From Gnetum montanum (taxonomy: Eukaryota; Streptophyta; Gnetopsida; Gnetales; Gnetaceae), in assembly GCA_015680685.1 (NCBI GenBank), contig MNCI01006496.1, forward strand, positions 455,978 through 478,087: a DNA stretch of 22,110 nucleotides. The letters run 5' to 3'. A model generated the notes under the pieces. It worked only from the letters and a program-made list of their open reading frames with translations. It did not search any database and was not told where the DNA came from. Every line of letters starts with the position of its first letter. The first letter of the stretch is position 1. A program made the position numbers and the translations under genes. Shown one piece after another: positions 10,978 through 19,704 of this stretch.

Positions 10978-11160
10978 GGCTATGTAGCCCTACAAAAGGC
11001 TATGTAAGCCTTGTAACAGGCCATGTGAGCCTAGTAATGGGTAATACAAGCCCTAAAAATGACTGTGTGGATCCTAAACAAGGCCATGTAGGCCCTACAT
11101 AGGGTTACATAGGTCCTAGTGAGGGTTGGACAAGCCCTAAAAAGTGACCACATAGGCTTG
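10978..11160 (+). repeat. Diverged ~21-bp minisatellite, 8-9 copies
   Basis: Units of 20-22 bp follow the pattern GGCCATGTGAGCCTAGTAA, recognisable by CATGTAGGCC / TATGTAAGCC and AAGCCCTAAAA-type cores. Copies differ at several positions each, so the array is older than, and unrelated in sequence to, the neighbouring 22-bp array. It begins about 80 bp after that array ends. Confidence 0.75.
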
Positions 11161-12196
11161 GGCCACATTGCCTACTGTAGCCACTTTTCCATTAACTTTG
11201 TCACCATTTGTTGCTAATGTGCACCTCTACCTACTATGTTGCCTTCCAAGTTTGTGTTCCCTACCCTACTATCATCCACCTCTCAACCACCTAGTAGCCA
11301 TGACCATTGATTCCTTTCGATCATCACCACTAGCATGAAGCCATGTCCATTGCTGCCCCATGATGGGAAAATTCTCCATTAATAGACAGAAGATTTGAGT
11401 TTCCCATCAACTGACAAGAAAATTCATAATTCTTGTCAACAAGACATTAGTTAAATTATAAACCTATAGAAAAATTCTTAAAAATGAAAATTTATGTGTT
11501 GTTAGTAATAAGGATAAGAATTCCATAATTAAGTGCACTCATTTTGGAGTAGTATTGGGATGGATGACCTTTCAAGAAATCTTGTTTTTCATGCCAATAA
11601 GGTTGTGAACTCTAGAAGCCATAACTTTTGATTCTAGAAGCCTTTTTCAACAAATGAAGAGTTATTTCCTATAATTTTCAACCTTCCAAATGTAATGGTG
11701 AAGCCAAATCAATTCCATGAAACCAAAAAAATTTGTTTTCACCCCTTGTCTGATGTAGTGCCTCAACAACATTAAAATTTTAATTCTTAGCATAACTCTA
11801 GCATACGATATCCATTTTTAAGATATGAATAACCATTTCCAACATCTTTCACCCTTCTAAACCCAATGGTGAAGTTAGATTTATCATCTAGATAGCTAAT
11901 AATTCAATGATATCATAAATTTTGTTTTATGAATTTAACCTTTTTGAAACCTTAAGATCCCTATGGCATGTCATTAGTTACACTACCAAAGTCAATGTTA
12001 TTAAGGAGGGTAGAAAGGTTGTTAATAATGAGATGATGTAAATATATATTACTAAAATTATATGATGTAGTTAAATCTTATCAAAATTAGTTGGAAAATC
12101 AATTGATGTATTAGTTGAAAATTAGTTGATGAAACAAAACAGCCTTCAAGATCTATATCAATCCATCTTGTAATTAAAAACATATGATAGAACAAC
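11161..12196. other. Element interior, nothing recognised
   Basis: About 1 kb lacking coding signal. Near 11676-11720 and 11850-11890 there are two loosely similar phrases (CCTTCCAAATGTAATGGTGAAG versus CCTTCTAAACCCAATGGTGAAG) that may be an old internal duplication. A stop at 12188 closes the frame upstream of the CCR4-like fragment. Confidence 0.4.
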
Positions 12197-12685
12197 ATGG
12201 ATATCCAAAATCTCATTTCAACAAGATGTATGATACCTATGAAGATAAGTGATCTAATAGAGAATTCAAAAATGAGAATGAAAATTGCAACATACAATGT
12301 GCTTACAAGATCCTTAGCAAGTAAGAAACAACATCCACCATGTCCACCATGGGCTTTGGATTGGCATGAATATCGATACCCATGAATTTTAGTAGAGTTA
12401 CAAGATTTGGATGCTGATGTTCTATGCCTATAATAAGTCTTGCCATGGAAGTTTCTATATCAATCCTAACTAGATTTGGAAAATATGATATATAGGGGTA
12501 TTTACAAGGAAAAAGGTTCTTATGGAAGTTCTTTTAAGCCATATAGATTAGCTTATTGCAGAAATCACAACATGGATGATTGCATAATCATTTATAAAGA
12601 AACCAAGTTGAATTTACCCTACCTTCACTTAGGTATCCAAATACAAGTTGCACTTTGTGTGACCTTGGTTAGGACATGTGATTAG
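12197..12685 (+). pseudogene. CCR4/Angel-like deadenylase (EEP nuclease) fragment, pseudogene
   Basis: A single plus frame spans 163 codons with four internal stops (12383, 12431, 12434, 12467) and no frameshift. It matches the N-terminal half of the endonuclease/exonuclease/phosphatase domain of CCR4-type deadenylases, which trim mRNA poly(A) tails. Visible in order are MKIATYNVL (12278 on, with the conserved Asn of the YN motif), PPWALDWHEYRYP, ILVELQDLDADVLCL, then V after two stops, then YRGIYKEK and MDDCIIIYKETKL (family GYxGIYK...DGCAIFYK). The two consecutive TAA codons at 12431-12436 fall where the family has Gln-Glu of LCLQEV, so the metal-binding Glu is lost. No intron interrupts it and the C-terminal half is absent. 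It lies between the two LTRs, about 250 bp before the PPT, in element orientation, suggesting capture of a host transcript. Confidence 0.8.
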
Positions 12686-12920
12686 TGGTTGGTAAATCTT
12701 TAATTCATCTCTTTTCATTTTTTAAGAAAATGAAGTATTACAAAAGTATTATTTAAAACTCATATATATTTTTCTCACATATATCTTGTTTGTAGAATAA
12801 GTAAGAAACAACTTCAAGTTCAAAGAAAAAATCAAATTATTTGAGCACAAGATCATGAAAGAAAGCATTGGAGCTAGAAAAAGATAGAGAACGTGGACTC
12901 ATTTGAGGATGAACAAAACC
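12686..12920. other. Spacer between the CCR4-like fragment and the PPT
   Basis: AT-rich, no open frame of interest until about 12885, where the phrase DSFEDEQNLSG can be read just before the PPT. That phrase resembles the C-terminal end of Ty3/gypsy polyproteins and may be the last trace of the parental pol. Confidence 0.4.
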
Positions 12921-12934
12921 TAAGCGGGGTAGAT
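12921..12934 (+). other. PPT-like end of the plus-strand element
   Basis: TAAGCGGGGTAGAT immediately precedes the second LTR copy at 12935. The G-run and GTAGAT resemble degraded AAGTGGGGGAGAT-type polypurine tracts of Ty3/gypsy elements. Position directly against the LTR start is the main support. Confidence 0.6.
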
Positions 12935-13051
12935 TCTCACATCCCCATTTTCAAATGATGTTGCTACCTAATGAAGATGGTTCCTCTTTTTAACAAGTGT
13001 TACTATTATCATAAAAATATCCAAAAGGGCATGTTGTAATAATAGATGTGT
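12935..13051 (+). repeat. Truncated 3' LTR of the plus-strand element
   Basis: Aligns with 8640-8785 of the 5' LTR: shared CACATCCCCATT, CAAATGATG, CTACCTAATGA, AAGTGTTA-TATTATCATAAAAA and CATGTTGTAATAA blocks. It lacks about 30 bp present at 8726-8755. Similarity ends at 13051, where a foreign LTR begins with TGTACC. The remainder of this LTR should reappear beyond the right edge of the window. Confidence 0.8.
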
Positions 13052-13692
13052 TGTACCGACCAAAAACATTGATGGCTAGAACACTGAGAGGTTACTAGGT
13101 GTAAAGCCTAACCCTGAATCCGTGCGAGGGCTGTGCCAGAGAAAAATGGAAATAGAATGCCCTGAATGGTCTGGTAGATCAAACAAGGACTTAGTCAGTG
13201 CATAATAACCTTTCATAAATAATTTTTTTAAAACATTATGCATAGAGATTGAAGTGCAAAAAGTAACACACAGAATAGTAAAAGCAGGGCAAAAATGTAG
13301 CAAAATGAAATAAAATGAGCTCGAGTAAGAAAATGCACCATCCCAAAATTGGGGAATTTGATCTTAGTTTGGCTGAAGAAGATGTACAGGTGATGTGCAG
13401 TGTGGATGGGCAAAGCTTACAATGAAATAGTATGGTCACAGCTCCTTGAACTGCTACCAACAACTTGCTAACAGGAACTGGTGAGCCGGTGCTTGTTGGG
13501 CTAGGAGAGATCCAAGAGGTGCTGCTACTGGGGTTTGCTACTTGTCAACCCTCCACTTGCCAATGTCTTTGCCAAAGCCAATCTCCAGAATGCCAAATTC
13601 CAATCTTCAAAGCCAACTGAAGAAAGGTGATTCTAAAAGCCAACAATGCCCAAAAGCCAACCCCTTGAACATTGTTCGTTGGGGTATTTATA
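13052..13692 (-). repeat. R-U5 part of the 3' LTR (copy A)
   Basis: The outer end reads TGTACCGACCAAAAAC at 13052, parallel to TGTACTAACCTAAATC at 21464 in copy B. On the minus strand a TATAAATA box (13692-13685) opens it, so the 633-bp stretch from box to end is the transcribed R-U5. Colinear similarity with copy B includes AGAAAAATGGAA / AGAAAATGGAAC (about 13140 versus 21566), ATCAA-CAAGGACTT (13174-13191 versus 21608-21624) and ATGTGGATGG-type phrases. The two copies are very diverged. Confidence 0.6.
13685..13692 (-). promoter_or_regulatory. TATA box of LTR copy A
   Basis: Minus-strand TATAAATA followed by CCCC. The same box with the same following C-run is found in copy B at 22074-22081, at nearly the same distance from the LTR end (633 versus 610 bp). 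Confidence 0.6.
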
Positions 13693-13780
13693 AAGACAAA
13701 TGTAGGAGAGAGACGTGGTTTGGATGCCACATTTCCTAGGTTCCACATCATGCAAATGTGAATGTGCCATACTGCCATTT

Positions 13781-15030
13781 AGTGCTACGCTATGGTGCTA
13801 CACTGGCATGCTATGCTACAGTGTTACACTGGATGTGAAACTTGCTGAGCTATGACCATACTATTTTGAACTACATGTATCAGAATCTAGGGAACTACCA
13901 TGTTTTATAGAAAATGCAAAGTGCTAGATGCAAAATGGAGCCTATGCTCCAGGACTACATCTTTCCTACTCTTGTAAGTAGGGTCAAGCGTAGGGACAAC
14001 TTTGGAGATTGACAAGGGGATGCAAAACAAAGAAAAACTACTAATCTTGTTCTTTGAAGAGATGTAAGAGCAAAATGGCCATTGTCAATGAGTTCTAGAG
14101 CTACTAAAGATGTCCTTGGACTCCCACACAAGTGTTACACTATTTACACTACTTAGCATATATGTGTATCGTGAACACAAGCATGCTACGTTGTGCTACG
14201 TTGCATAGCGTAGCATAGCATAGCGTAGCCACTATTCTTGAGAGAAATCTTTCCTAAAAGCCAAAGGTACACATATGAGGCCTAGCTAGGTAAGCAATTT
14301 CAGTGATTGAAAAACCTGCCTTCCATGTTGAAATGTCCTGGGACCTACGGAGTTCATCCTTGGAACACTTTTGGACTTCGTGTCCTTGTTGCGCTATGCT
14401 ATCTTGTGCAGCATAACATAGCATAGCAACCAATGTGACATGAATCCCTACTTGATTTGCAATGCTTTTTTGAGAAACTTTTCTTGGAACCTAGGGGTGA
14501 AGTGGGACAGGAAATCTCAAAGGTCAAAGCATGGCCAAGTGCTATTCTTTTGTTGGAACCACTTTGGCAAGGGACCTTTTTGCGTTCTAACCCTATTACA
14601 CTATGCTACGCTGCATAGCGTAGCACAGTGTAGCACCTAGTTTTTCTTGGATTCTGACTCACTTTGCAAACATTTTGTTGCAAGATGTTAGTCATGTCCT
14701 AGAGTGGTAGCAAAACAAGCATTTTTGGTGGTTGGAGCCTAGGCAATCATGCTTACGTTGTCAAACTAGTCTGAGTAGAAGTAATGCCACATGAGCACCC
14801 TACTACATTGTGCTACGATGTGTAGCATAGCACAGCGTAGCACTCAGATGAACATGATTTTTTACAACATTTGTCACATTCTCCTACATCACGTTGATCA
14901 TGCTTCAAGGACGAAGTGGGGCAGGTATCCTGGGGGCTGAATCACTATCAAACTGCATTCTTAGCACTTGATCTATCTCCATATGGCCTGCTACACTATG
15001 TAGCATAGCGTAGCATAGTAGGTCCCATAG
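13781..15030. repeat. ~205-bp phased array of GCTACGCTATG hairpins
   Basis: Hairpin centres lie near 13805, 14205, 14410, 14615, 14822 and 15002. The last five are 180-207 bp apart and the first gap is about two units. The clearest are 14597-14632 (16-bp stem, one mismatch, loop GCAT), 14393-14427 (10-bp perfect stem, 15-nt loop), 14803-14840 (13-bp stem, two mismatches) and 14990-15014 (11-bp stem, one mismatch, loop TAG). Sequences between hairpins are only weakly similar (for example GAAGTGGGACAGG near 14500 and GAAGTGGGGCAGG near 14912), so the palindromic part is kept better than the spacer. It lies in the 3' LTR U3 or 3' UTR of the Tat-like element. Confidence 0.75.
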
Positions 15031-15800
15031 CTAGAGAACTTGCCAAACTACTTAGTCCATCCTAAACAATTTTGGCAACTCCTAGCATGGTCCCTAGGTA
15101 GACCATCAACTAGGTCACTTGTCAAGCAGGGCAAGCTACAGGGTGTAGCAAGCCTATCAACCCAAGAGATAGAAAATTTGTTGGACTATACATTCTACCT
15201 TTAGTGCCTCTTTTATGCAAACTAGCCTCATGGTTGGGTGTTATGTTGACTATGTTGTAGAGAATGGTGGGTAAGCTTGGAAGTGGCTTTGCAGGCATTA
15301 GGACTTCCAGGGTACCATGTTGTCTACATGGTCCAACGTGACACCATGCTTGCAGAAATCCTTGCCCAAATTTTGGGACTATGCTGAATCATGAGAATCC
15401 CAAAATTGATGGTGTTTCAATGGTCCCTCTTTGTTGACGTCTAGAGGATCTGCCTGAGAGACATCAGTAAAGAATATGAAACACCATGAAGATCAAGATG
15501 CCAACAATGCTCTTCAGTGCCTGGTCAGATGATGCTTTTCTATGTTTGACAGTACTTGGAAGAGTGATCATAAAGTAGGGGGCAAGGGGTCTATTTGAGG
15601 AAATAGGGTCAGGGAAGATATGAATGTAAAATGCGACACCATGAACACTATTGCCACACTGTGATCCCTTGTCAAAATGCTTATGAGGGAGTTAGCTCAC
15701 ATGGGTGTCTTTACCTTAGGCCCTTGACCTATCACTAGAGTGCATAAAGATGGTCAATTTATAGCCAAAATGATTGCAAAGTAGCTTTAGTGCCATTTTT
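15031..15800. other. Non-coding part of the Tat-like element
   Basis: No open frame or repeat of note. Short phrases resembling ACACCATGAA recur near 15335, 15481 and 15637 but are too short to call a repeat. Confidence 0.4.
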
Positions 15801-15812
15801 TTAGGCACTTGT

Positions 15813-15840
15813 ATTTTTTTTTCTTTTTTTTTCTTTTTTT
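15813..15840 (-). other. Homopurine tract (minus), possible PPT of the Tat-like element
   Basis: The plus strand is three T-runs separated by single C bases; the minus strand is therefore A-runs with G interruptions. A CA at 15806-15807 lies just left of it, so a 3' LTR of about 13052-15807 (2.76 kb) with this tract as PPT is possible. Typical PPTs have more G, and the LTR upper end cannot be confirmed without copy B's missing part. Confidence 0.3.
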
Positions 15841-15900
15841 GTGCTTTTTGCTACACATCCATGTTCACTTGAAGAAAACCTTATCATCGTTGTACGATAG

Positions 15901-16016
15901 GTGTTTCCTCCCCAGGATGAGTTGTGTTACATCCATATGGGGCTTTGACCTACCTACAGATGCTTCCCATGGGATGAGTTGTGTTACATCCATCATCGAC
16001 TTGATGATTGGGCATG
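15901..16016. repeat. ~57-bp imperfect tandem duplication
   Basis: The 22-bp string starting GGATGAGTTGTGTTACATCC occurs at 15915-15936 and 15972-15993, 57 bp apart, with similar flanks (TTTCCTCCCCA versus CTTCCCATG). A 94-codon plus frame at 15809-16093 runs through it but starts in the T-tract (poly-Phe) and is not believed. Confidence 0.8.
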
Positions 16017-16867
16017 TGAAAGGGCTTTATGTGCATCAAGGAAGCTTGTCAAGAGGATATGGGGAAATTGTGGATATAAGAAATGGAGACTAAGTTGGCT
16101 GAAGGGAGAATAGGATATGCACTCTCAAGTAGCTAGGCTAATCAGAGCAACCACTTCAGAATAATGTAGTGTCTTACTCTTGTGGTGAAACACATCTCTG
16201 AATGATGCCATCTTGGCTTTTATCCTACAAACACAAAAGAGAGAAAACTAGAAGAAACAACCATCAAGTGAGGTTAGGGTAAATTCCTGCTTGCTCAGGA
16301 CAAAGGTTGCAAGTGGTGTGTCTAATGTGCACAATTTCCAAAGTAGGAAAGCTAGTGCAAGTTTTGGCAGTGGCAAGTCGAAAAGCTTCAATGGCCTCAC
16401 TAGAAATGGGTACTAAAGAGGCTAAGAGTGATGATGATTCAAGTGCTTAGGATTCCCTACCCAAGGCAAAGATCATGCAATCCAGCTACAAGGTGAGAAG
16501 CCTAACAAGCAAATACCCTTTTGAACTTGGATGATAATGAGGGTTGGAGGATGGCAACCTTGTGGTTGGGCCACAATAGTGCTGGACTCCAGCAACAGGT
16601 GCTAATGGTAAGAGCTACTACTAGGATGATCGGCTATGGTAGCAGTAGCTCTAAAAGGTCAGTAAGATGTCAAATGACATCTCCAAAAGATTACCAAGAT
16701 GCTAGGGGCGATGATGTTGCATGTGTTCCAAAGGGTTTTTTCTTGATGACATGAACTTCATCCTAGAACTACAATGTCTCACCCCATGTTGTTTGAGAAG
16801 CTCGAATGTGTGCATGCTCACTTGTTCGTAGGGTCATGCATGTGAGCTAGGAGGCATTGCACTACGA
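16017..16867. other. Non-coding 3' region of the Tat-like element
   Basis: No recognisable domain on either strand. A 77-codon plus frame at 16521-16754 has no family resemblance. It is the stretch between the 57-bp duplication and the left repeat array. Confidence 0.4.
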
Positions 16868-17175
16868 ACCTAGTTTAACATCTTACTATATCATCAGATG
16901 TGATAATTTAAGGTCCCAGTAGATCAATGTGCTAGTTTAAGGTCCTAGAAAACCACTGTGCTAGTTTATTGTCATAGCAGATGGTGGATGGCTAGTTTAA
17001 GGTCATAGCAGATTATGTTGTGGGTGCTAGTTTTATTTCATGGCCCAAAGACATGCTATGCCATTCATGGCAGATGTTCTAGGCTAGTTTTACGTCATAG
17101 CAGATGATTTGTGCTAGTTTATAGTCATAGTGGACTATCTGTGCTAGTTTTATGTCGTATTAGATGTTTTTCTTA
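16868..17175 (+). repeat. Left array: ~30-bp repeats with AGTTTAAGGTCATAGCAGA core
   Basis: Copies of GCTAGTTTAAGGTCATAGCA or close variants have their AGTTT at 16872 (poor), 16905 (poor), 16934, 16963, 16994, 17029, about 17058 (poor), 17086, 17116 and 17146. Steps are 29-35 bp. The rightmost units share GTGCTAGTTTTATGTC. The array ends about 35 bp before the pol stop codon and so sits directly downstream of pol on the minus strand. The same core builds the array upstream of pol. Confidence 0.85.
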
Positions 17176-17206
17176 CCTTGCTTTATGTTTGATATGATCC
17201 TTTGTG

Positions 17207-19597
17207 TTAAACGTAGTAGGGCTTCAAGTACAAGTGGTTGATGGGATTTGCAAACTTGTTGCCATCTACGTTAGCTAACATGAATGCCTCATTTTCATAG
17301 GCTTTCATGACTATGAAAGGTCCTTCCTAGTTAGCTAAGAATTTTCTCATGGGTTCATGAACAGCCTTAAGAACTAAGTCCCCCTTTTTAATCGATTATT
17401 GATGTAAGTTGCAGTGATGCTTTTGCTATTTTTTTTCTTGGTATCATTCAATGTAGCCAAGTGTTTGGGTGCGCTCCTCCTCTACAAAGTCAACATTAGT
17501 GATCCTTGACTCATTGTTTTGAGCCTTATCTATGACCTTTGGGAGGATCATTTGAAGTGATGGAACCTGCAATTCAAGAGGTAACACCGCTTCATATCCG
17601 TAAACAAGACTAAATAGAGTCTTACCTGTTGTGGTTTTGCATGTCGTACGGTAAGCCCAAAGCATGTAGAGGATTTACTCATGCCATCAACTTTTGTTGT
17701 TGCTAAGCATCTTTCTCAGGAGATTGATGATGACTTCATTGGTTGCCTTTGCTTGACTATTCACCTAGGGGTAATACGATGATGAGAAAGAGCATTTGAT
17801 GCTAAGATTTTTGCAAAAGTTCTTAGTTTCCATGCTACTGAATTGTGGCCCATTGTCAGTCACAATAGTCATAGGAAGGCCAAACCTCATAACTATGTTA
17901 TCTAGAATGAAGTGGTAAACCTGTTGAGACATAGTCTTTCTAAGGGGAATAGCTTCTACCCACTTTGTAAAGTATTCGGTTGTAGTAATAATGAAACTAT
18001 GTCCTACAGAAGACTTAGGTGTAATGGGGCCTATGATATCTAGTTCCCAACGTTGGAAAGGCCATGCAATCTGTGTTGTATGTAATTCAGTAGGTGACAC
18101 ATGTATAAGGTTCCCATGGCATTGACATACATTTCATGTCCTAACCTTGGCAATGCAATCATGTTCTATGCAAGGCTAGTAGTACCCTAGCTATCTAATT
18201 TTTGCTCCCATAGATCTAGGAGCTATGTGCCCTCTACACAATCCCTCATGGACTTCATCGAAAATCTTTTGTGCTTCTTCCCCACTAATGCAAGCTAGCA
18301 ATATCCCATCATAAGAGCATTTTCATAGAGTGTTGTCTCCTACAAGCATCTTTCTTTAGGTTATCAAGGCTTTTTAACATTGATCTATCCACTCAAAATT
18401 GACTCTCTTCTTAAGTAGGTGTTGCATCGGGTGTAGTTTGTCCATCAACCTTGCAATAAACCTTCTTATAAACTACACTCTACCTTGCAACCCATGCAAC
18501 TCTTTAAGAGTTGTAGGTGGTTCTAAGTTGACAATGGCCCTAACTTTACTGGGGTCCACTCGTATCCCTATTTCCAACACTACAAAGCCTAGCATGCACT
18601 TGGTTTTAACTCTGAAAACACATTTTCTAGGGTTGAGGCATAGGTCATGTCTATGACAATATTGAAGGACTATGTTTAGATCATTGGGATGATCAGTAGC
18701 TTCCTTAGAATTAACTGCTATGTTGTCAATGTAATTGTTTAATCTCTCTAAGAGGTAATCTCTAAAGATGTACGTCATTGCTCATTGATACGTTGCTCCA
18801 GCGTTTTTCAGCCCAAAGGGCATCATTGTGTAACAAAAAGTTCCCAAAAGGTTCATAAAGGTAGTTTTCAATTGATGCCCTAGGTTTATACAAATCTGAT
18901 TATAGCCTAAAAACCCATCCATAAAAGATAGTAAAGCGTGACTAGCCATAGTATCGATAAGTTGATCCATACTAGGCAAGGGGAAGTCATCCTTAATCAT
19001 CATCCTATTCAAATCTTGGAAGTCAATACAAATTTGTATACTACTAATCTTCTTGGGTACAACTACAATTTTTGAGACACAATCTGAGTAATCGACTGCT
19101 TGAATAAAACCAGCTTGGTAAAGCTTGGTGATTTCATCACGTACAGCTAGGGCAATCTCTAGTTTAACTTTGTGAGCTTTTTGTTTAACTACCTTGACAT
19201 GTGGGTCTAAGATAATATTGTGTTGTATGAGTCATGGGTCTAGGCCCAGCATGTCTTCATATGACCATGCAAACACTTTAACATTTTCATTAAGGAATTT
19301 TGAAATGTTTTGTTGCACCTGTAGCTCTAGTGATGCACTAAATTTTAGTGTTTCTACCTTCCCTTTGGATATGGTTATGGGGAGTTCGATAAGAGGGTCC
19401 TCAATTACATCCCTGGCCTCTAAATCTAGGACCTAGACTAGGTGTTCAGGCCAGTCCGAGGGTGTTTCTAAGGATGCTATGTAGGCATCACAAGAGGATG
19501 GCTCAAAGGCTATCAACTCTTTGTCCAAGCATCTTGTTAGTTTTCCATGGGGCCCTGTTAGAGTTAAGGGCGAGTAGAGATCACCATAGAAAGCCAT
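17207..19597 (-). pseudogene. pol: Ty3/gypsy pol: RT and integrase, RNase H deleted, about 17 stops
   Basis: One minus-strand frame of 797 codons runs from ATG 19597-19595 (MAFYGD) to TAA 17209-17207 with no frameshift but about 17 premature stops. Order: pre-RT linker; RT from about 19290 (VFAWSYEDM, ITKLYQAGFI, CIDFQDLNR, KDDFPLPSMDQL, MPFGLKNAGATYQ, LGF); integrase zinc region (about 18260-18120; the first Cys of the CxxC pair is a stop); DDE core (ELDIIGPI, VTDNGPQF); LWAYRTT; and the C-terminal domain (GDLVLKAVHEPM, GPF, NPINHLYLKPYY). Defects: RT YxDD reads YIDN (second Asp lost). The third DDE residue reads Lys in SQAKATNE, with the Gln before it a stop. Between FEWIDQC and GDNTL (about 18375-18335) the RNase H domain and following linker, normally some hundreds of codons, are missing with frame kept. 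No protease or Gag lies upstream. Confidence 0.95.
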
Positions 19598-19704
19598 TTT
19601 CCAAGCAACCTATGATAACAAGCAAACAAACCAAGTCAACTGCTACTTATTTAAGCTAGCAACCTATAACTAATATATGCAAATCAATGGTGCAACATGA
19701 AAGA
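19598..19704. other. Spacer between pol start and right array
   Basis: About 110 bp with no feature. Protease and Gag would be expected to begin here on the minus strand and are absent. Confidence 0.4.

Larger units (their letters stand above)
8640..13051 (+). mobile_element. Non-autonomous LTR retrotransposon, plus strand, interrupted in its 3' LTR
   Basis: The structure is: 5' LTR 8640-9210; Met-tRNA primer site 9213-9224; about 3.7 kb of interior; a purine-rich end at about 12921-12934; then the start of a second LTR copy at 12935-13051. The 3' copy stops abruptly at 13051, exactly where the minus-strand Tat-like element begins. The interior has no recognisable gag or pol. It holds minisatellites and a CCR4-like gene fragment, so the element would have needed proteins in trans, like large retrotransposon derivatives. 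The sequence before the PPT (minor frame ...DSFEDEQNLSG) resembles the tail of Ty3/gypsy chromovirus polyproteins, so a gypsy origin is more likely than copia. Confidence 0.7.

Noticed and set aside
13076-13463. Three minus-strand frames of 61-75 codons
   Set aside because: They overlap each other in the R-U5 part of LTR copy A and show no conserved motif.
13542-13778. Opposed 65- and 77-codon frames on both strands
   Set aside because: They straddle the LTR TATA region; neither has a recognisable domain, and being open on both strands suggests composition rather than coding.
15809-16093. 94-codon plus-strand frame beginning with poly-Phe, signal-peptide-like
   Set aside because: The hydrophobic start is just the T-tract; the rest spans a tandem duplication and has no family resemblance.
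18399-19659. Plus-strand frames of 65-85 codons within the pol region
   Set aside because: They are antisense shadows of the RT and pre-RT coding frame, which is clearly the real one.
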